Below, one piece after another: positions 42,089 through 50,817 of a DNA stretch of 64,000 bases (positions are counted from its first letter, which is position 1; each line of letters opens with the position of its first letter). The position numbers and the translations under genes are program-made. A model generated the notes under the pieces. That model did not search any database and was not told where the DNA came from. It was given only the letters and a program-made list of their open reading frames with translations. Source of the DNA: G965222505 sp965222505 (GTDB lineage: Bacteria > Bacteroidota > Rhodothermia > Rhodothermales > DATKEJ01). Location: assembly GCA_965222505.1 (NCBI GenBank), contig OZ244956.1, positions 868,001 to 932,000 of the forward strand. The letters are read 5' to 3'.

Positions 42089-44646
42089 TTCCCTTTAGGG
42101 AGACTTTCCAGACCCGCAGCGGCTTTTTCCTTCCAGTTGACTGTCCACCGGGCATTGTTTTCGAGTTTCAAGATGGTTTCAAAGGCCGGGGTGGCCGCAT
42201 CGTATTGACCCAACGCGGCATACCCTTGCCCCAGGTTGTATTGTGTCTTCACAATAAACTCTGTCTCTGGCGACCACCCCAGTTGTTCAAATACATCCAG
42301 GCTTTCACGAAGTAATGGAACACCCTCACCCGGACGCCCGGTATCCACAAGCAGTTGTCCCAATCCCCGCAAGGCCGCTCCACGCCAGGCGTGCACCGTA
42401 TCCACTTTTTCGGCATAGATCCGGACCGCGCCCCGGTAATGGTATTCGGCTTGTGGCAGATCATTCAAATGCCGGGTATAGAGTGAAGCCAGGGTAAGCA
42501 TTCCATTGGCTACCGGAACGGCCGTGGGGCCGTATACTTTTTTGTTGATCTCCAGCGCACGCAGGTGGTAGGATTCAGCACGCTGTTCATCGCCTTTCTT
42601 TTCCAGGCATCCGGCGAGGTATGAGAAGGCCTTGGCCATTTCTGAATGTGTTGCACTATAGACTTGCTTTTTCTCCTCGATGACTTGCTGAAAATATCCT
42701 ATCGCCTGATCCGTGGAGTCTGGATGATTACAGATGGCTGTGGCAACGCCTTCCAGGCCTTCAACCCACCCCTGCTGCACATCCAATGTAGCCCCTTCGG
42801 TGGTAAGCAGCATATTGCTCAGTTGTAATGCACGTCTGTAGGCTTGCGCCGCATCATTGTGCTGACCCTGTACCGTCAAAACATATCCGAGGGTATTGTA
42901 TAAGTCGCGCTCTTCCAACCTGTTGTCTTCGCGTGTGGCAGCCACAAGGGCCAGGGCTTGCCTGATGTATGCTTCTGCTTCCGCATAGTTTGAGGTCTCA
43001 TTCAGGACGGCTTGCGCAAGCCCGTGCAAACTCTCGACCAGGGCCGGGTGGGCCGCGCCATACTGCGTGCGTTTCAGGGTTAAGGACTGGTTGTAAAACC
43101 GTATGGCATCGTCGAAGACGTTCAGGGCAATGGCCACTTCACCCATAACGTCCAACAGTGCGGCCTGGTCCAGGGGTTGCCCTTCGAGCGTAGCCAACTC
43201 GGCTTCACCGGCATCGATTATGGCACGCACATCGATCTTGGTGCCGCTCTGGGTTTCTTCCGGGCTCACATTCAGAAAGGTGCTGACCAGGAACTCAAAA
43301 GACCGACGGGCGCGTTCGGCTTCCTGGTTGGCACGGTCGGCCTGCCAGAGCGCCGCCACCAGTCCGATCACCAGGGCCAATACGGCAAGGGTGCCCGCCC
43401 CCACCCCGATCTTGTTGCGCCGGATGAATTTACCCGCCCGGTACCGAAACGTATCGTCCTGCGCCAGCACCGGCCGACCGTCGAGGTAGCGGCGAACGTC
43501 CCGCAGGAGTTCACCCGCCGAGGCATACCGCAGTTCGGGTTCTTTTTTGAGGGCCTTCAGGATGATTGCATCCAGGTCTCCGGAAAGCTGCCGACGCAGT
43601 TGCTGAACCGGTACCGCCGTGGCATCGGACGGCACAGGCCGCAACACGGCGGTGCTGGGCCGGGCCGGGACGGTGTCGCAGATGGCAGCTTCCAGATCGG
43701 CCATGCGACGGCTTTTGAAGACGTACGGACGCTGACCGGTTAATAACTCGTACAGAATCACCCCAAGGGCATAGACATCGGTAGCCGGGGTAGTGAGGTA
43801 CCCCATTACCTGCTCCGGCGCAGCATACTCCGGTGTCAGGCGGCGCGTCTGGGTGCGCGTATAGGGCACCTCGTGGTCATCGGCATCCAATACCTTTGCA
43901 ATCCCGAAATCCAACAACTTCACCTCGCCGACCGGTTCCTTGACCGAGGCCGGGGGGCGCACCAGGATATTGGACGGCTTGAGATCGCGATGCACCACCA
44001 GATTTCGATGCGCAAACTGGACGGCTTCGCAGACCGTCACAAACAGGGTCAGTCGCTCCCGTATGGAACACTGGCGTTCAGCGCAGTAGGTGTCTATGGG
44101 CTCGCCTTCGACGTACTCCATCACGAAGTACGGCAATCCGCCGGATGATGTAGCATCGCCCTCGGTAACGCCACCATCCATCAGTCGCGCAATGTGGGGA
44201 TGTTCAAGGCGGGCCAGGATTTGCCGCTCATGCCGAAAGCGCTGCACCACCTCATCCGTATCCATGCCCCGCTTGACCACCTTCAGTGCAACGGCCTGCT
44301 CATAGGTACCGTCGGCACGTTCGGCGAGGTAAACCACGCCCATACCCCCTTGGCCGATGGTATCCAAGATGCGGTAGGCCCCGATGCGGTGCCCGGCTTC
44401 CAGGTGGTTGACCGCTGCATCCGAGGCTTCAACCGCATCGATGAGCGTGGCGGCTTCCAGGTGGGCCGGTTGTTCCAGAAAATCGGCCGAGGCCTCACAC
44501 GCCGCCAGCAGTTTTTCGACCTCCTTTCTTAACCCCGTATCCTCCCCACATGCCGCTTGCAGCACAGCCTCCCGTTTACCGGGATCAGCATCGAGGACGG
44601 CATCCAGAATGGTTTCGATGTGTTGCCAATGTTCAGTACTGCCCAT
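42085..44646 (-). CDS. Ser/Thr protein kinase with transmembrane helix and TPR repeats
   Basis: An 853-aa membrane kinase (ATG 44646; a GTG lies 6 bp upstream). The N-terminal 90 aa (WQHIETILDAVLDADPGKRE) are the helical region typical of this family. The Hanks-type kinase domain (about 90-380) has IGQGGMGVVYLAERADGTYE (P-loop), ALKVVKRGMD (Lys), HRDLKPSNIL (catalytic loop), LLDFGIAKVL (DFG) and TPEYAAPEQV. One TM helix (about 428-448, GTLAVLALVIGLVAALW) and a 400-aa C-terminal TPR region that would lie outside the cytoplasm follow. It sits 226 bp downstream of an ECF sigma gene on the same strand. Phosphorylation of that sigma factor is a reasonable hypothesis. Confidence 0.94.
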   Translation of the reverse strand: MGSTEHWQHIETILDAVLDADPGKREAVLQAACGEDTGLRKEVEKLLAACEASADFLEQPAHLEAATLIDAVEASDAAVNHLEAGHRIGAYRILDTIGQGGMGVVYLAERADGTYEQAVALKVVKRGMDTDEVVQRFRHERQILARLEHPHIARLMDGGVTEGDATSSGGLPYFVMEYVEGEPIDTYCAERQCSIRERLTLFVTVCEAVQFAHRNLVVHRDLKPSNILVRPPASVKEPVGEVKLLDFGIAKVLDADDHEVPYTRTQTRRLTPEYAAPEQVMGYLTTPATDVYALGVILYELLTGQRPYVFKSRRMADLEAAICDTVPARPSTAVLRPVPSDATAVPVQQLRRQLSGDLDAIILKALKKEPELRYASAGELLRDVRRYLDGRPVLAQDDTFRYRAGKFIRRNKIGVGAGTLAVLALVIGLVAALWQADRANQEAERARRSFEFLVSTFLNVSPEETQSGTKIDVRAIIDAGEAELATLEGQPLDQAALLDVMGEVAIALNVFDDAIRFYNQSLTLKRTQYGAAHPALVESLHGLAQAVLNETSNYAEAEAYIRQALALVAATREDNRLEERDLYNTLGYVLTVQGQHNDAAQAYRRALQLSNMLLTTEGATLDVQQGWVEGLEGVATAICNHPDSTDQAIGYFQQVIEEKKQVYSATHSEMAKAFSYLAGCLEKKGDEQRAESYHLRALEINKKVYGPTAVPVANGMLTLASLYTRHLNDLPQAEYHYRGAVRIYAEKVDTVHAWRGAALRGLGQLLVDTGRPGEGVPLLRESLDVFEQLGWSPETEFIVKTQYNLGQGYAALGQYDAATPAFETILKLENNARWTVNWKEKAAAGLESLPKGN

Positions 44647-44710
44647 AGGCACCCGGGGTTAACAGAACGGACTTTGTCTGGAAAGGCGCAGTTTGTAATC
44701 CAAAGCGGTC

Positions 44711-44756
44711 AATAAATAACTCAAGTTGTGCCATTCCCGCATGTAGAAGCATAAAC
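44711..44756. repeat. 46-bp dispersed repeat, copy 1
   Basis: Identical but for one base (T/C) to 52367-52412. It begins AATAAATAACTCAAG and ends AGAAGCATAAAC. Here it lies in the leader between the ECF sigma gene and the kinase. Confidence 0.7.
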
Positions 44757-44757
44757 T

Positions 44758-44787
44758 GTTGCGTGAATCGGGATGAAATCACGCAAC
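44758..44787. promoter_or_regulatory. Palindrome in the kinase leader
   Basis: GTTGCGTGA (44758-44766) and TCACGCAAC (44779-44787), perfect 9-bp arms with 12-nt spacing, 112-141 bp upstream of the kinase start. It may be an operator or an RNA hairpin. Confidence 0.35.
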
Positions 44788-44872
44788 GGACACCGGCGGA
44801 CGCAATACGGCCCGATTTGAAAATCATAGCACACAACTTGGATATATGTGGTTAGTTGTTTACTTCGTTAGA

Positions 44873-45445
44873 TCACGCATCACCCCCATAAATATCATTG
44901 AAGAGCCAGCCACGGGCTTTGACCCAATCCCGCCGAACGGTTCGGTCGGAGATTTGGAGGACCTCGGCAATTTCTTCGTCGGCCAGCCCGGCGAAGTACC
45001 GCAACTCAACCACTTGGGCCAAGCGCTGATTGAGGGCCTTGAGCCGGTCCAACGCTTCGTCGAGGGCCAGCAGTTCATCGGACCGTTCCTGCACCGGCAC
45101 ACTGGTATCCAGGGTCCTTTTGGCGAGTCCGCCCCCACGTTTCTGGGCCTTGTGCCGCCGGGCGTAATCGACCAGAATCCGGCGCATGGCGAGGGCGGCC
45201 ATACTAAAGAAATGGCCCCGATCCTGCCAGTTGGCCTTTGATTGATCCACCAGATGCAGGTAGGCTTCGTGCACGAGGGCCGTCGTGGACAGGGTGTGGC
45301 CCTTCCGTTCACTGATGAGTTGCCGATGGGCCATGGCATGCAGGCGTTCGTAGACGGCACCGAAGGCAGCATCAAAAGCGTTTCGGTCTCCTTCACGGGC
45401 CTGAATGAGCAACCGCGTGATCTGATGAGGGGGCGTTGAAGCCAT
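44873..45445 (-). CDS. ECF sigma factor linked to Ser/Thr kinases
   Basis: A 190-aa RNA polymerase sigma factor. Region 2 is FDAAFGAVYERLHAMAHRQL with LVHEAYLHLVDQ and HFFSMAALAMRRILVDYARR for -10 recognition. The linker is RGGGLAKRTLDTSVPVQERS. Region 4 is LAQVVELRYFAGLADEEIAEV then RTVRRDWVKARGWLFNDI for -35 binding. It belongs to the ECF type annotated as sigma-70 ECF-like (X6), which often neighbours Hanks-type kinases rather than anti-sigma factors. No anti-sigma gene is present. Kinases lie on both sides (45502-48357 upstream, 42085-44646 downstream), all on the minus strand. Confidence 0.93.
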   Translation of the reverse strand: MASTPPHQITRLLIQAREGDRNAFDAAFGAVYERLHAMAHRQLISERKGHTLSTTALVHEAYLHLVDQSKANWQDRGHFFSMAALAMRRILVDYARRHKAQKRGGGLAKRTLDTSVPVQERSDELLALDEALDRLKALNQRLAQVVELRYFAGLADEEIAEVLQISDRTVRRDWVKARGWLFNDIYGGDA

Positions 45446-45501
45446 GTAGCGCTAAGGGTGTGGTGTGCGCGCTAATATAATGGTTTATGGTCAAACGAAT
45501 T

Positions 45502-48357
45502 TCATTGACCCACGGGTTCAGATTTGTCCCGGACGGCATGTAGGGCCTCAAGGGCCGCTTTGGCCTGGCGGGTGTAGAGGTGGGCCGGACCACGTCCCGT
45601 TTCGAGTGCGGTAACGGCTTCCCTGAGCAGGAGTTCGGCCTCGGCATACCGCCTCTGCACCATGTAGCAGCGGCCCAACCATCCGGCACTATCTCCGAGC
45701 CGCCAGTGCCCATCCGGGTACGCCGTCTGCATACGGGCATAGCCCTCTTCGAGCAGCGAGGTGGCTTGTGTGATGTCATTCTGCATCAGCCGCACACTGC
45801 CCAGGCCAATCAACGTACGCCGAATGCGGCGGTGCTCTTCCGGCAGGCCGCCCCGAAACAAGGCAAGGGCCTCCTCATATCGTTGACCGGCCTCGGCATA
45901 GGTGCCCTGGTCCCGCAGGATCGTGGCCAAGTTGTGCAGGGCAATCCCGACCCGGGGATGCCGGGGCGAATTCATGGCCCGAAACAACTCGACCACCTCA
46001 CGTTCCAGCGTTATGGCCTCGGCATATTCGCCTTTGTCGGCAAGGAGCAAGGCCAGGCTATTCATGGCATTAGCCACCCCGGTGCTCTGGTGCCCCTCGC
46101 TTTGCCTGTGCCGTTCCAACACCGTACGGTACAGCGGTTCGGCTTCAGCATATTCGCCTTTTTCCCGGTGCAAGGCCCCGAGGTTACGCAGGTTGCTCAG
46201 GATATAGAAATGGGTGGGCGGGAAGTGTTTTTCCTGAATGGCCAGGGCCTGCCGGTATAGCGGTTCGGCTTCGGTATACGCCCCGCGCCGCCGGAGCAGG
46301 TTGGCCAGGTTTTGCAGGTTGGCCGCTACATCCGGATGGGCTTCACCCAGTACTTCCCGGTGGATGCCCAGGGCTTCCGTCAAGGCAGCTTCGGCTTCGG
46401 CCCAGGCATCGTTCTCCATGTGAATGATGGCCAGGTTGTTTAATATCGCGCCGATTTCCCGGTGGGCATCGCCATAGTGTTTCCGGTAGATCGTATGGGC
46501 TTCCTGGTAGTTGGCTTTCGCCTCGGGAATATAATCCTGATACTGATGCCAGAGACCCAATTTGTACAGCGTCTGCGCCACCGCCGGATGGTCCGACCCC
46601 AGTTCCGCACGCCGGATGGCCAGGGCACGGGTCAGGGTCTCCTTCGCCTTGTCGTATACTTTCAAATGGATGTACGTCAGCCCGAGTTGATCGAGGGACG
46701 AGGCCACATCACGGTGGGCCACACCGTGGAGTGATTCCCGCACCGATACCGTCTGTTCAAACAGGTCCCGCGCTGTGTTATACCGGCCCAGATTTACATA
46801 CACTTCGCCCAGCGCAGACTGGATGGAAGTCCGTATTTCAGGCTGATCGATCAACTCCGTTTTCAGCCGTTCGTTGCCCCGGTCCAGGAGTTGGTACACG
46901 TTGAGGGTATCGGCCTGTTGCAGAAACGGGTCGGCCTCTTTGAACAGGTCGATCATAAACCGGGTCACGGCATTGGCCCGGTCGCCTTCGGCCTTGGCCC
47001 GGTCGCCTTCGGCCTGTGCCACCCGGCCCTGCCAGAGTGCAGCCCCCAGCCCGCCGACCAGAGAGAGTAAAACCAGCGTCCCGGCCAGTACTCCGACGCG
47101 GTGCCGCTGAATGAACTTCTGGGTCCGGTACCGCAGCGTGTCCCTTCGGGCCAACACGGGTAACCCGTCCAGGTGCCGCTGCAAATCGACGGCCAGTTCC
47201 TGTGCCGAGGCATACCGCCGTTGCGGCGCTTTGCGCAAGGCCTTCAACATAATGTTATCTAGGTCTCCCTCCAGGCTGCGCCGCAGCCAGTCGACGGAGG
47301 TCTGCCGTGCTGCACTGATGGATGCCGGCGTAACGGTATCTTCCTCGCTACGCGCTTGAAGCGTCTCTAGGGTGCGAGTGATGATGTGGCTGGGCCGGGG
47401 CGGTTCTTCTTCACAGATGATCCGGTGAATTTCATGAACGGCCTTGGTGTCCAGTTGGTATGGCCGGTGGCCGGTCAGCAGTTCGTAGAGCAACACCCCC
47501 AGGCTGTACACATCGCTGGCCGTGGTCACCACCTCACCCCGGACCTGCTCCGGCGAGGCATAGGCCGGCGTCATGATGCGCTGGGCGGTCTGCGTAACGG
47601 CAACGGCGTAGCCCGGCAAGTTGGGGTTCAGGATTTTGGCAATCCCGAAATCCAGCAGTTTGATGGTCCCGGTGCCTTCCGTGCCTGCACCTGCAGGTTT
47701 GACGAGGATGTTGCTGGGCTTCAGATCGCGGTGCACAATCAGGTTTTGATGGGCATAGTGGACCGTTTCACAGACCGTCTGAAACAACCGCAACCGCTCG
47801 ATGACACTCAACCGATGGCTGTCACAGTATTGGGTGATGGGTTCGCCCTCAACGTATTCCATCACCAGATAAGACTGCCCTGCGGGTGATGACCCATCCC
47901 CCTTCGTCACACCGCCATCCAGAAGCCGTGCAATGTGCGGATGGTTCAGGGCCGCCAGAATTTGCCGCTCGGTCTGGAAGCGTCGGTGGACATCCTGCGT
48001 GTCCATGCCTTCACGAATCATCTTCAGGGCCACATACTGCGTAAACACGCCATCCACCCGCCGGGCCAGATACACATCCCCCATGCCGCCCCGGCCGATG
48101 GTTTTGACGATGCGATACGACCCCACGGTTTCGCCTTCCAACGACCGGGGCGCGTCCCACCCTTCCACTACGGCCTCCGGTGATACATTCAGGATCACAG
48201 CCGGAGTATCATCGGCGTGGAGCAAAGCTTCGACTTCGGCACGCAGGTTGGGGTCACCGGCACAGACGCGGTCAAGAAAGGCCGTGCGCTCGGCAACCGG
48301 CAGGTCAAAGGCATCCTGCAAAATATCCTGGATACGCTGCCAGCGATCAGGGGTCAT
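45502..48357 (-). CDS. Ser/Thr protein kinase with transmembrane helix and long TPR array
   Basis: A 951-aa membrane kinase. N-terminal helical region RWQRIQDILQDAFDLPVAER. Kinase domain at about 80-375: IGRGGMGDVYLARRVDGVFT, ALKMIREGMD, HRDLKPSNILVKPAG, LLDFGIAKILNPN and TPAYASPEQV. TM helix at about 430-450 (AGTLVLLSLVGGLGAALW). A juxtamembrane tandem AEGDRAKAEGDRANA encoded by a 21-bp duplication (46975-47016) comes next, then about ten TPR units (500-930), e.g. LNNLAIIHMENDAWAEAEAA. The TPRs would be periplasmic and could sense peptides or envelope state. It precedes the ECF sigma gene by 56 bp, suggesting co-transcription. Confidence 0.95.
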   Translation of the reverse strand: MTPDRWQRIQDILQDAFDLPVAERTAFLDRVCAGDPNLRAEVEALLHADDTPAVILNVSPEAVVEGWDAPRSLEGETVGSYRIVKTIGRGGMGDVYLARRVDGVFTQYVALKMIREGMDTQDVHRRFQTERQILAALNHPHIARLLDGGVTKGDGSSPAGQSYLVMEYVEGEPITQYCDSHRLSVIERLRLFQTVCETVHYAHQNLIVHRDLKPSNILVKPAGAGTEGTGTIKLLDFGIAKILNPNLPGYAVAVTQTAQRIMTPAYASPEQVRGEVVTTASDVYSLGVLLYELLTGHRPYQLDTKAVHEIHRIICEEEPPRPSHIITRTLETLQARSEEDTVTPASISAARQTSVDWLRRSLEGDLDNIMLKALRKAPQRRYASAQELAVDLQRHLDGLPVLARRDTLRYRTQKFIQRHRVGVLAGTLVLLSLVGGLGAALWQGRVAQAEGDRAKAEGDRANAVTRFMIDLFKEADPFLQQADTLNVYQLLDRGNERLKTELIDQPEIRTSIQSALGEVYVNLGRYNTARDLFEQTVSVRESLHGVAHRDVASSLDQLGLTYIHLKVYDKAKETLTRALAIRRAELGSDHPAVAQTLYKLGLWHQYQDYIPEAKANYQEAHTIYRKHYGDAHREIGAILNNLAIIHMENDAWAEAEAALTEALGIHREVLGEAHPDVAANLQNLANLLRRRGAYTEAEPLYRQALAIQEKHFPPTHFYILSNLRNLGALHREKGEYAEAEPLYRTVLERHRQSEGHQSTGVANAMNSLALLLADKGEYAEAITLEREVVELFRAMNSPRHPRVGIALHNLATILRDQGTYAEAGQRYEEALALFRGGLPEEHRRIRRTLIGLGSVRLMQNDITQATSLLEEGYARMQTAYPDGHWRLGDSAGWLGRCYMVQRRYAEAELLLREAVTALETGRGPAHLYTRQAKAALEALHAVRDKSEPVGQ
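46975..47016. repeat. Tandem 21-bp duplication inside the kinase gene
   Basis: Two copies of a 21-bp unit starting GGCCCGGTCGCC, differing only in the last base, in frame. They encode the AEGDRAK/AEGDRAN duplication just after the TM helix. Confidence 0.85.
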
Positions 48358-48434
48358 GACGGGGTACAGGGTTGGCTATAAGGAGGTGCGGGGAGAGGTA
48401 ATACCGCAGAGCTGGTGCCGAGGTTCTGAGGAAC

Positions 48435-48589
48435 GTTCTACGTGCGACGTTCTATGTTCTACGTTTCTCAGTCCTGATCGTTGAGTCAGCCTTTTTGGGC
48501 AATGCTTCGATTCAGTTGATATTTGGCCATATGGGATTCACCTCTGATGTTGGAATAAGCCCAAACGTAGAACGTCGCACGTAGAACGA
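48435..48589. repeat. Inverted ACGTAGAAC repeat pair, copy 1
   Basis: Left arm 48435-48466 (GTTCTACGTGCGACGTTCTA, a 7-bp ATGTTCT insert, then CGTTT) and right arm 48565-48589, its near-perfect inverse. About 98 bp lie between. It fills the gap between the NHL protein gene and the kinase and is related to 57829-57931. Confidence 0.75.
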
Positions 48590-48595
48590 ATATCC

Positions 48596-49810
48596 CTACC
48601 GGCTGAGGATCATGGTGCGGGTTTCCGTGTGGCGGCCTTGTTTGAGTTGGTAGATGTAAAGACCGTCGGCAAGGCCATCGCCTGAGAAGTGAACCTGGTG
48701 CGTTCCGGCAGATTGCATGCCGTGGGCCAGGGTTCTTACCACCTGGCCCAGCACATCATAGACGGCGAGCGTGACAGAGGCCGGCTCTGCCAACCGGTAC
48801 GACAACGTGGTGGAAGTGTGGAATGGGTTGGGGTGATTCTGCTGCAACGTGGATATCCAGGGTACCGTCTCGGCATCGAGGGCAGTGGTGGTGGTTTCCA
48901 GAATGCCGGTGATCATGCGCACGGCATTGGTATGGAGTTGATTGCCTACCGCAGTCGGGATGGTATCGTTCACGTACAGCGTATCCCCCGTTACACTCGC
49001 TGAGATGCCGTTGGGCCGGAAGAACGTGGCCGTCTCGGCAGAGCCATCCCCTTGCCCCGGCAACCCCGAGCCGACCAGGGGCCGCACATCGCCTTCCAGG
49101 GTGACTTCGTAAATACGATGCCCCTGCCAGGAATTCACGTATAGCCGTCCATTGGCAAAAGTAAGGTGTCCGTTCCCCCCACCGGGCACCGTTGCCAGCC
49201 GACTCACTTCGCCCGCCGGGGTTACCTTGATCACATTACCATTGTTGAAGTTGCAGGTGTAAAGGTTATCCTCATCATCAATGGTCAGGCCATTGGGGCA
49301 ACTCAGGAGGGCATTCGATACAAAAATCGTTGAGCTACCGGCAGGCGTGACCCGAGACAAAGCCCCGGCCCCGTTTCGGCAACTGGTAGCATACACATTG
49401 CCCTGCGAATCCACCGTCACACCTACCGGCCCCAGAATGTTGGCCGAGGCCAGCGTGGAGATCGTGCCATTCGGCTCGATTTTGCTGATGCGCCCGGCAC
49501 TGATGTTGGACTGAAGCAGGTTCCCATCGGCGTCGAAGGCGTTGCCGGAGGCCCCGACGCGCCCACCTGACGGGGGAAGCGGTATGGTGGCGTAGGTGGT
49601 AACTTCACCGGTAGGCGTTACACGGTAGATGATGTTGCCGTTAGCATTGCTGAGGGCTACCCCGAAATCGGCGACGTAAGCATTTCCGTCCAGCCCCACA
49701 CTCACCCCGCCGCTGGCACGCATGTCAGACGCGATGGTGGTGACGGTTTGTGCCGAAAGCAGGGTGCAACCGAAGAAAAAGCAGGCAAAACCAAGGGAAA
49801 CACAACGCAT
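48596..49810 (-). CDS. NHL/SMP-30-like secreted protein with T9SS sorting domain
   Basis: A 404-aa exported protein; ATG 49810 (MRCVSLGFACFFFGCTLLSAQ) gives the signal peptide. An NHL-type six-bladed propeller spans about 25-310: VSVGLDGNAYVADFGVALSN, NAFDADGNLLQSNISAGRIS, VTVDSQGNVYATSCRNGAGA, LTIDDEDNLYTCNFNNGNVI, with the repeated IxxVTPxGEV blade ends. The C-terminal 80 aa (LQQNHPNPFHTSTTLSYRLA to TRTMILSR) are a type IX sorting domain, so it should be displayed on the cell surface. It lies 117 bp downstream of the second ECF sigma gene and may be under its control. Confidence 0.92.
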   Translation of the reverse strand: MRCVSLGFACFFFGCTLLSAQTVTTIASDMRASGGVSVGLDGNAYVADFGVALSNANGNIIYRVTPTGEVTTYATIPLPPSGGRVGASGNAFDADGNLLQSNISAGRISKIEPNGTISTLASANILGPVGVTVDSQGNVYATSCRNGAGALSRVTPAGSSTIFVSNALLSCPNGLTIDDEDNLYTCNFNNGNVIKVTPAGEVSRLATVPGGGNGHLTFANGRLYVNSWQGHRIYEVTLEGDVRPLVGSGLPGQGDGSAETATFFRPNGISASVTGDTLYVNDTIPTAVGNQLHTNAVRMITGILETTTTALDAETVPWISTLQQNHPNPFHTSTTLSYRLAEPASVTLAVYDVLGQVVRTLAHGMQSAGTHQVHFSGDGLADGLYIYQLKQGRHTETRTMILSR

Positions 49811-49927
49811 GGCAAATCTGGAGGGTGGTGAGAAAAGCGATGCGGTTATGATAGGCGATGGATATGCCTCCGAAAAGGGAGTAATCTGAACAGGGGGAGA
49901 TTTATACCCCACCGGTCGAGACCGACC

Positions 49928-50479
49928 TTATTTCAATGCATTCGAGAGCCAGGCGCGGGCCATGCGCCAATCGCGCTTGACGGTGGGCGTCGAGATGCCG
50001 AGAGCGGCGGCGGTTTCTTCTACGTTGAGCCCGGCAAAGTACCGGCACTCGACCACAGCGGCTTGCCGAGGGCTGAGGTGTTCCAGATGTTGCAAGGCTT
50101 CGTTGAGGGCCAGAACCTCTTCGGCCGGTACAGGTGCCGAGAACAGTGCTTCGTTCAGCGTGGCAGCATAGGCCCCACCCCCTCGTTTCTGGGCCTTGCG
50201 CCGCTCGGCCATATTGACCAGCACCTGCCGCATAGCCCGGGCGGCCACCCGAAAGAAGTGCATCCGGTCGTTCCACTCAAACCCTTGCGCACCAGCCAAT
50301 TTCAGATAGGTCTCGTGGACAAGGGCTGTGGTGTTCAGCGTCGACCCAGCGCCGCCCCGCCGGATGTGATGGGCTTGTTGATGCAAAGCCTGATAGACCC
50401 GGTCGAACAGCATCCGCCAGGCCTGGTCGTCCCCGTTACCGGCTGCCCGCAAAAGGGCTGTCACATCGCCATCAGACAT
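49928..50479 (-). CDS. ECF sigma factor, second copy
   Basis: A 183-aa sigma factor of the same type as 44873-45445. Region 2: WRMLFDRVYQALHQQAHHIR, LVHETYLKLAGAQ and HFFRVAARAMRQVLVNMAER. The shared linker motif RRKAQKRGGGAYAATLNEAL follows, then region 4 AAVVECRYFAGLNVEETAAA with ISTPTVKRDWRMARAWLSNA. The conserved KAQKRGGG between regions 2 and 4 is found in both copies. It is the first gene of the minus-strand series ECF, NHL protein, kinase, ECF, kinase. No anti-sigma factor is visible. Confidence 0.93.
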   Translation of the reverse strand: MSDGDVTALLRAAGNGDDQAWRMLFDRVYQALHQQAHHIRRGGAGSTLNTTALVHETYLKLAGAQGFEWNDRMHFFRVAARAMRQVLVNMAERRKAQKRGGGAYAATLNEALFSAPVPAEEVLALNEALQHLEHLSPRQAAVVECRYFAGLNVEETAAALGISTPTVKRDWRMARAWLSNALK

Positions 50480-50817
50480 GGGTTAGGGGTTGGTTGTACG
50501 CTCGCGAAAAGTCGGGCAGGCCGCAAAGCGAAAAGACGCTCGGGCGCTCGCTTGTGGCTAGTGGTACGCTCGCGAAGAGGTCGGCAGACCGCAAAGCGGG
50601 ATTATGCCGGGGTGCTCGCTCGTTGTGAGTTGTCGTTTACAATCCATCACTTACCACCAGCCTGCACAGCAGGCGTACAACCAACAACGAGCCTGCGATA
50701 GCAGGCGTACAACTAACAATAAGATAAAAAAAACCAGCACGGCATGATCCCGTTCGATGCGCTTTTCTGTTTATGCAGGAAACCAATCCTGTTCATCGCT
50801 TATCTGCCTGACGAACC
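50480..50817. repeat. 338-bp divergent gap packed with GTACGC repeats
   Basis: Two direct units, GGTTGTACGCTCGCGAA... (50491-50530) and GGTACGCTCGCGAAGA... (50562-50598), both ending in CCGCAAAGCG. Two inverted units follow, GCAGGCGTACAACCAACAA (50669-50687) and GCAGGCGTACAACTAACAA (50701-50719). A related unit is at 36990-37006. Promoters for the ECF sigma gene and A2 must lie in or near this stretch. Confidence 0.65.

Noticed and set aside
50480..50720. GTACGC units as a CRISPR array
   Set aside because: Only a few imperfect units, in mixed orientation and with irregular spacing; no cas genes.
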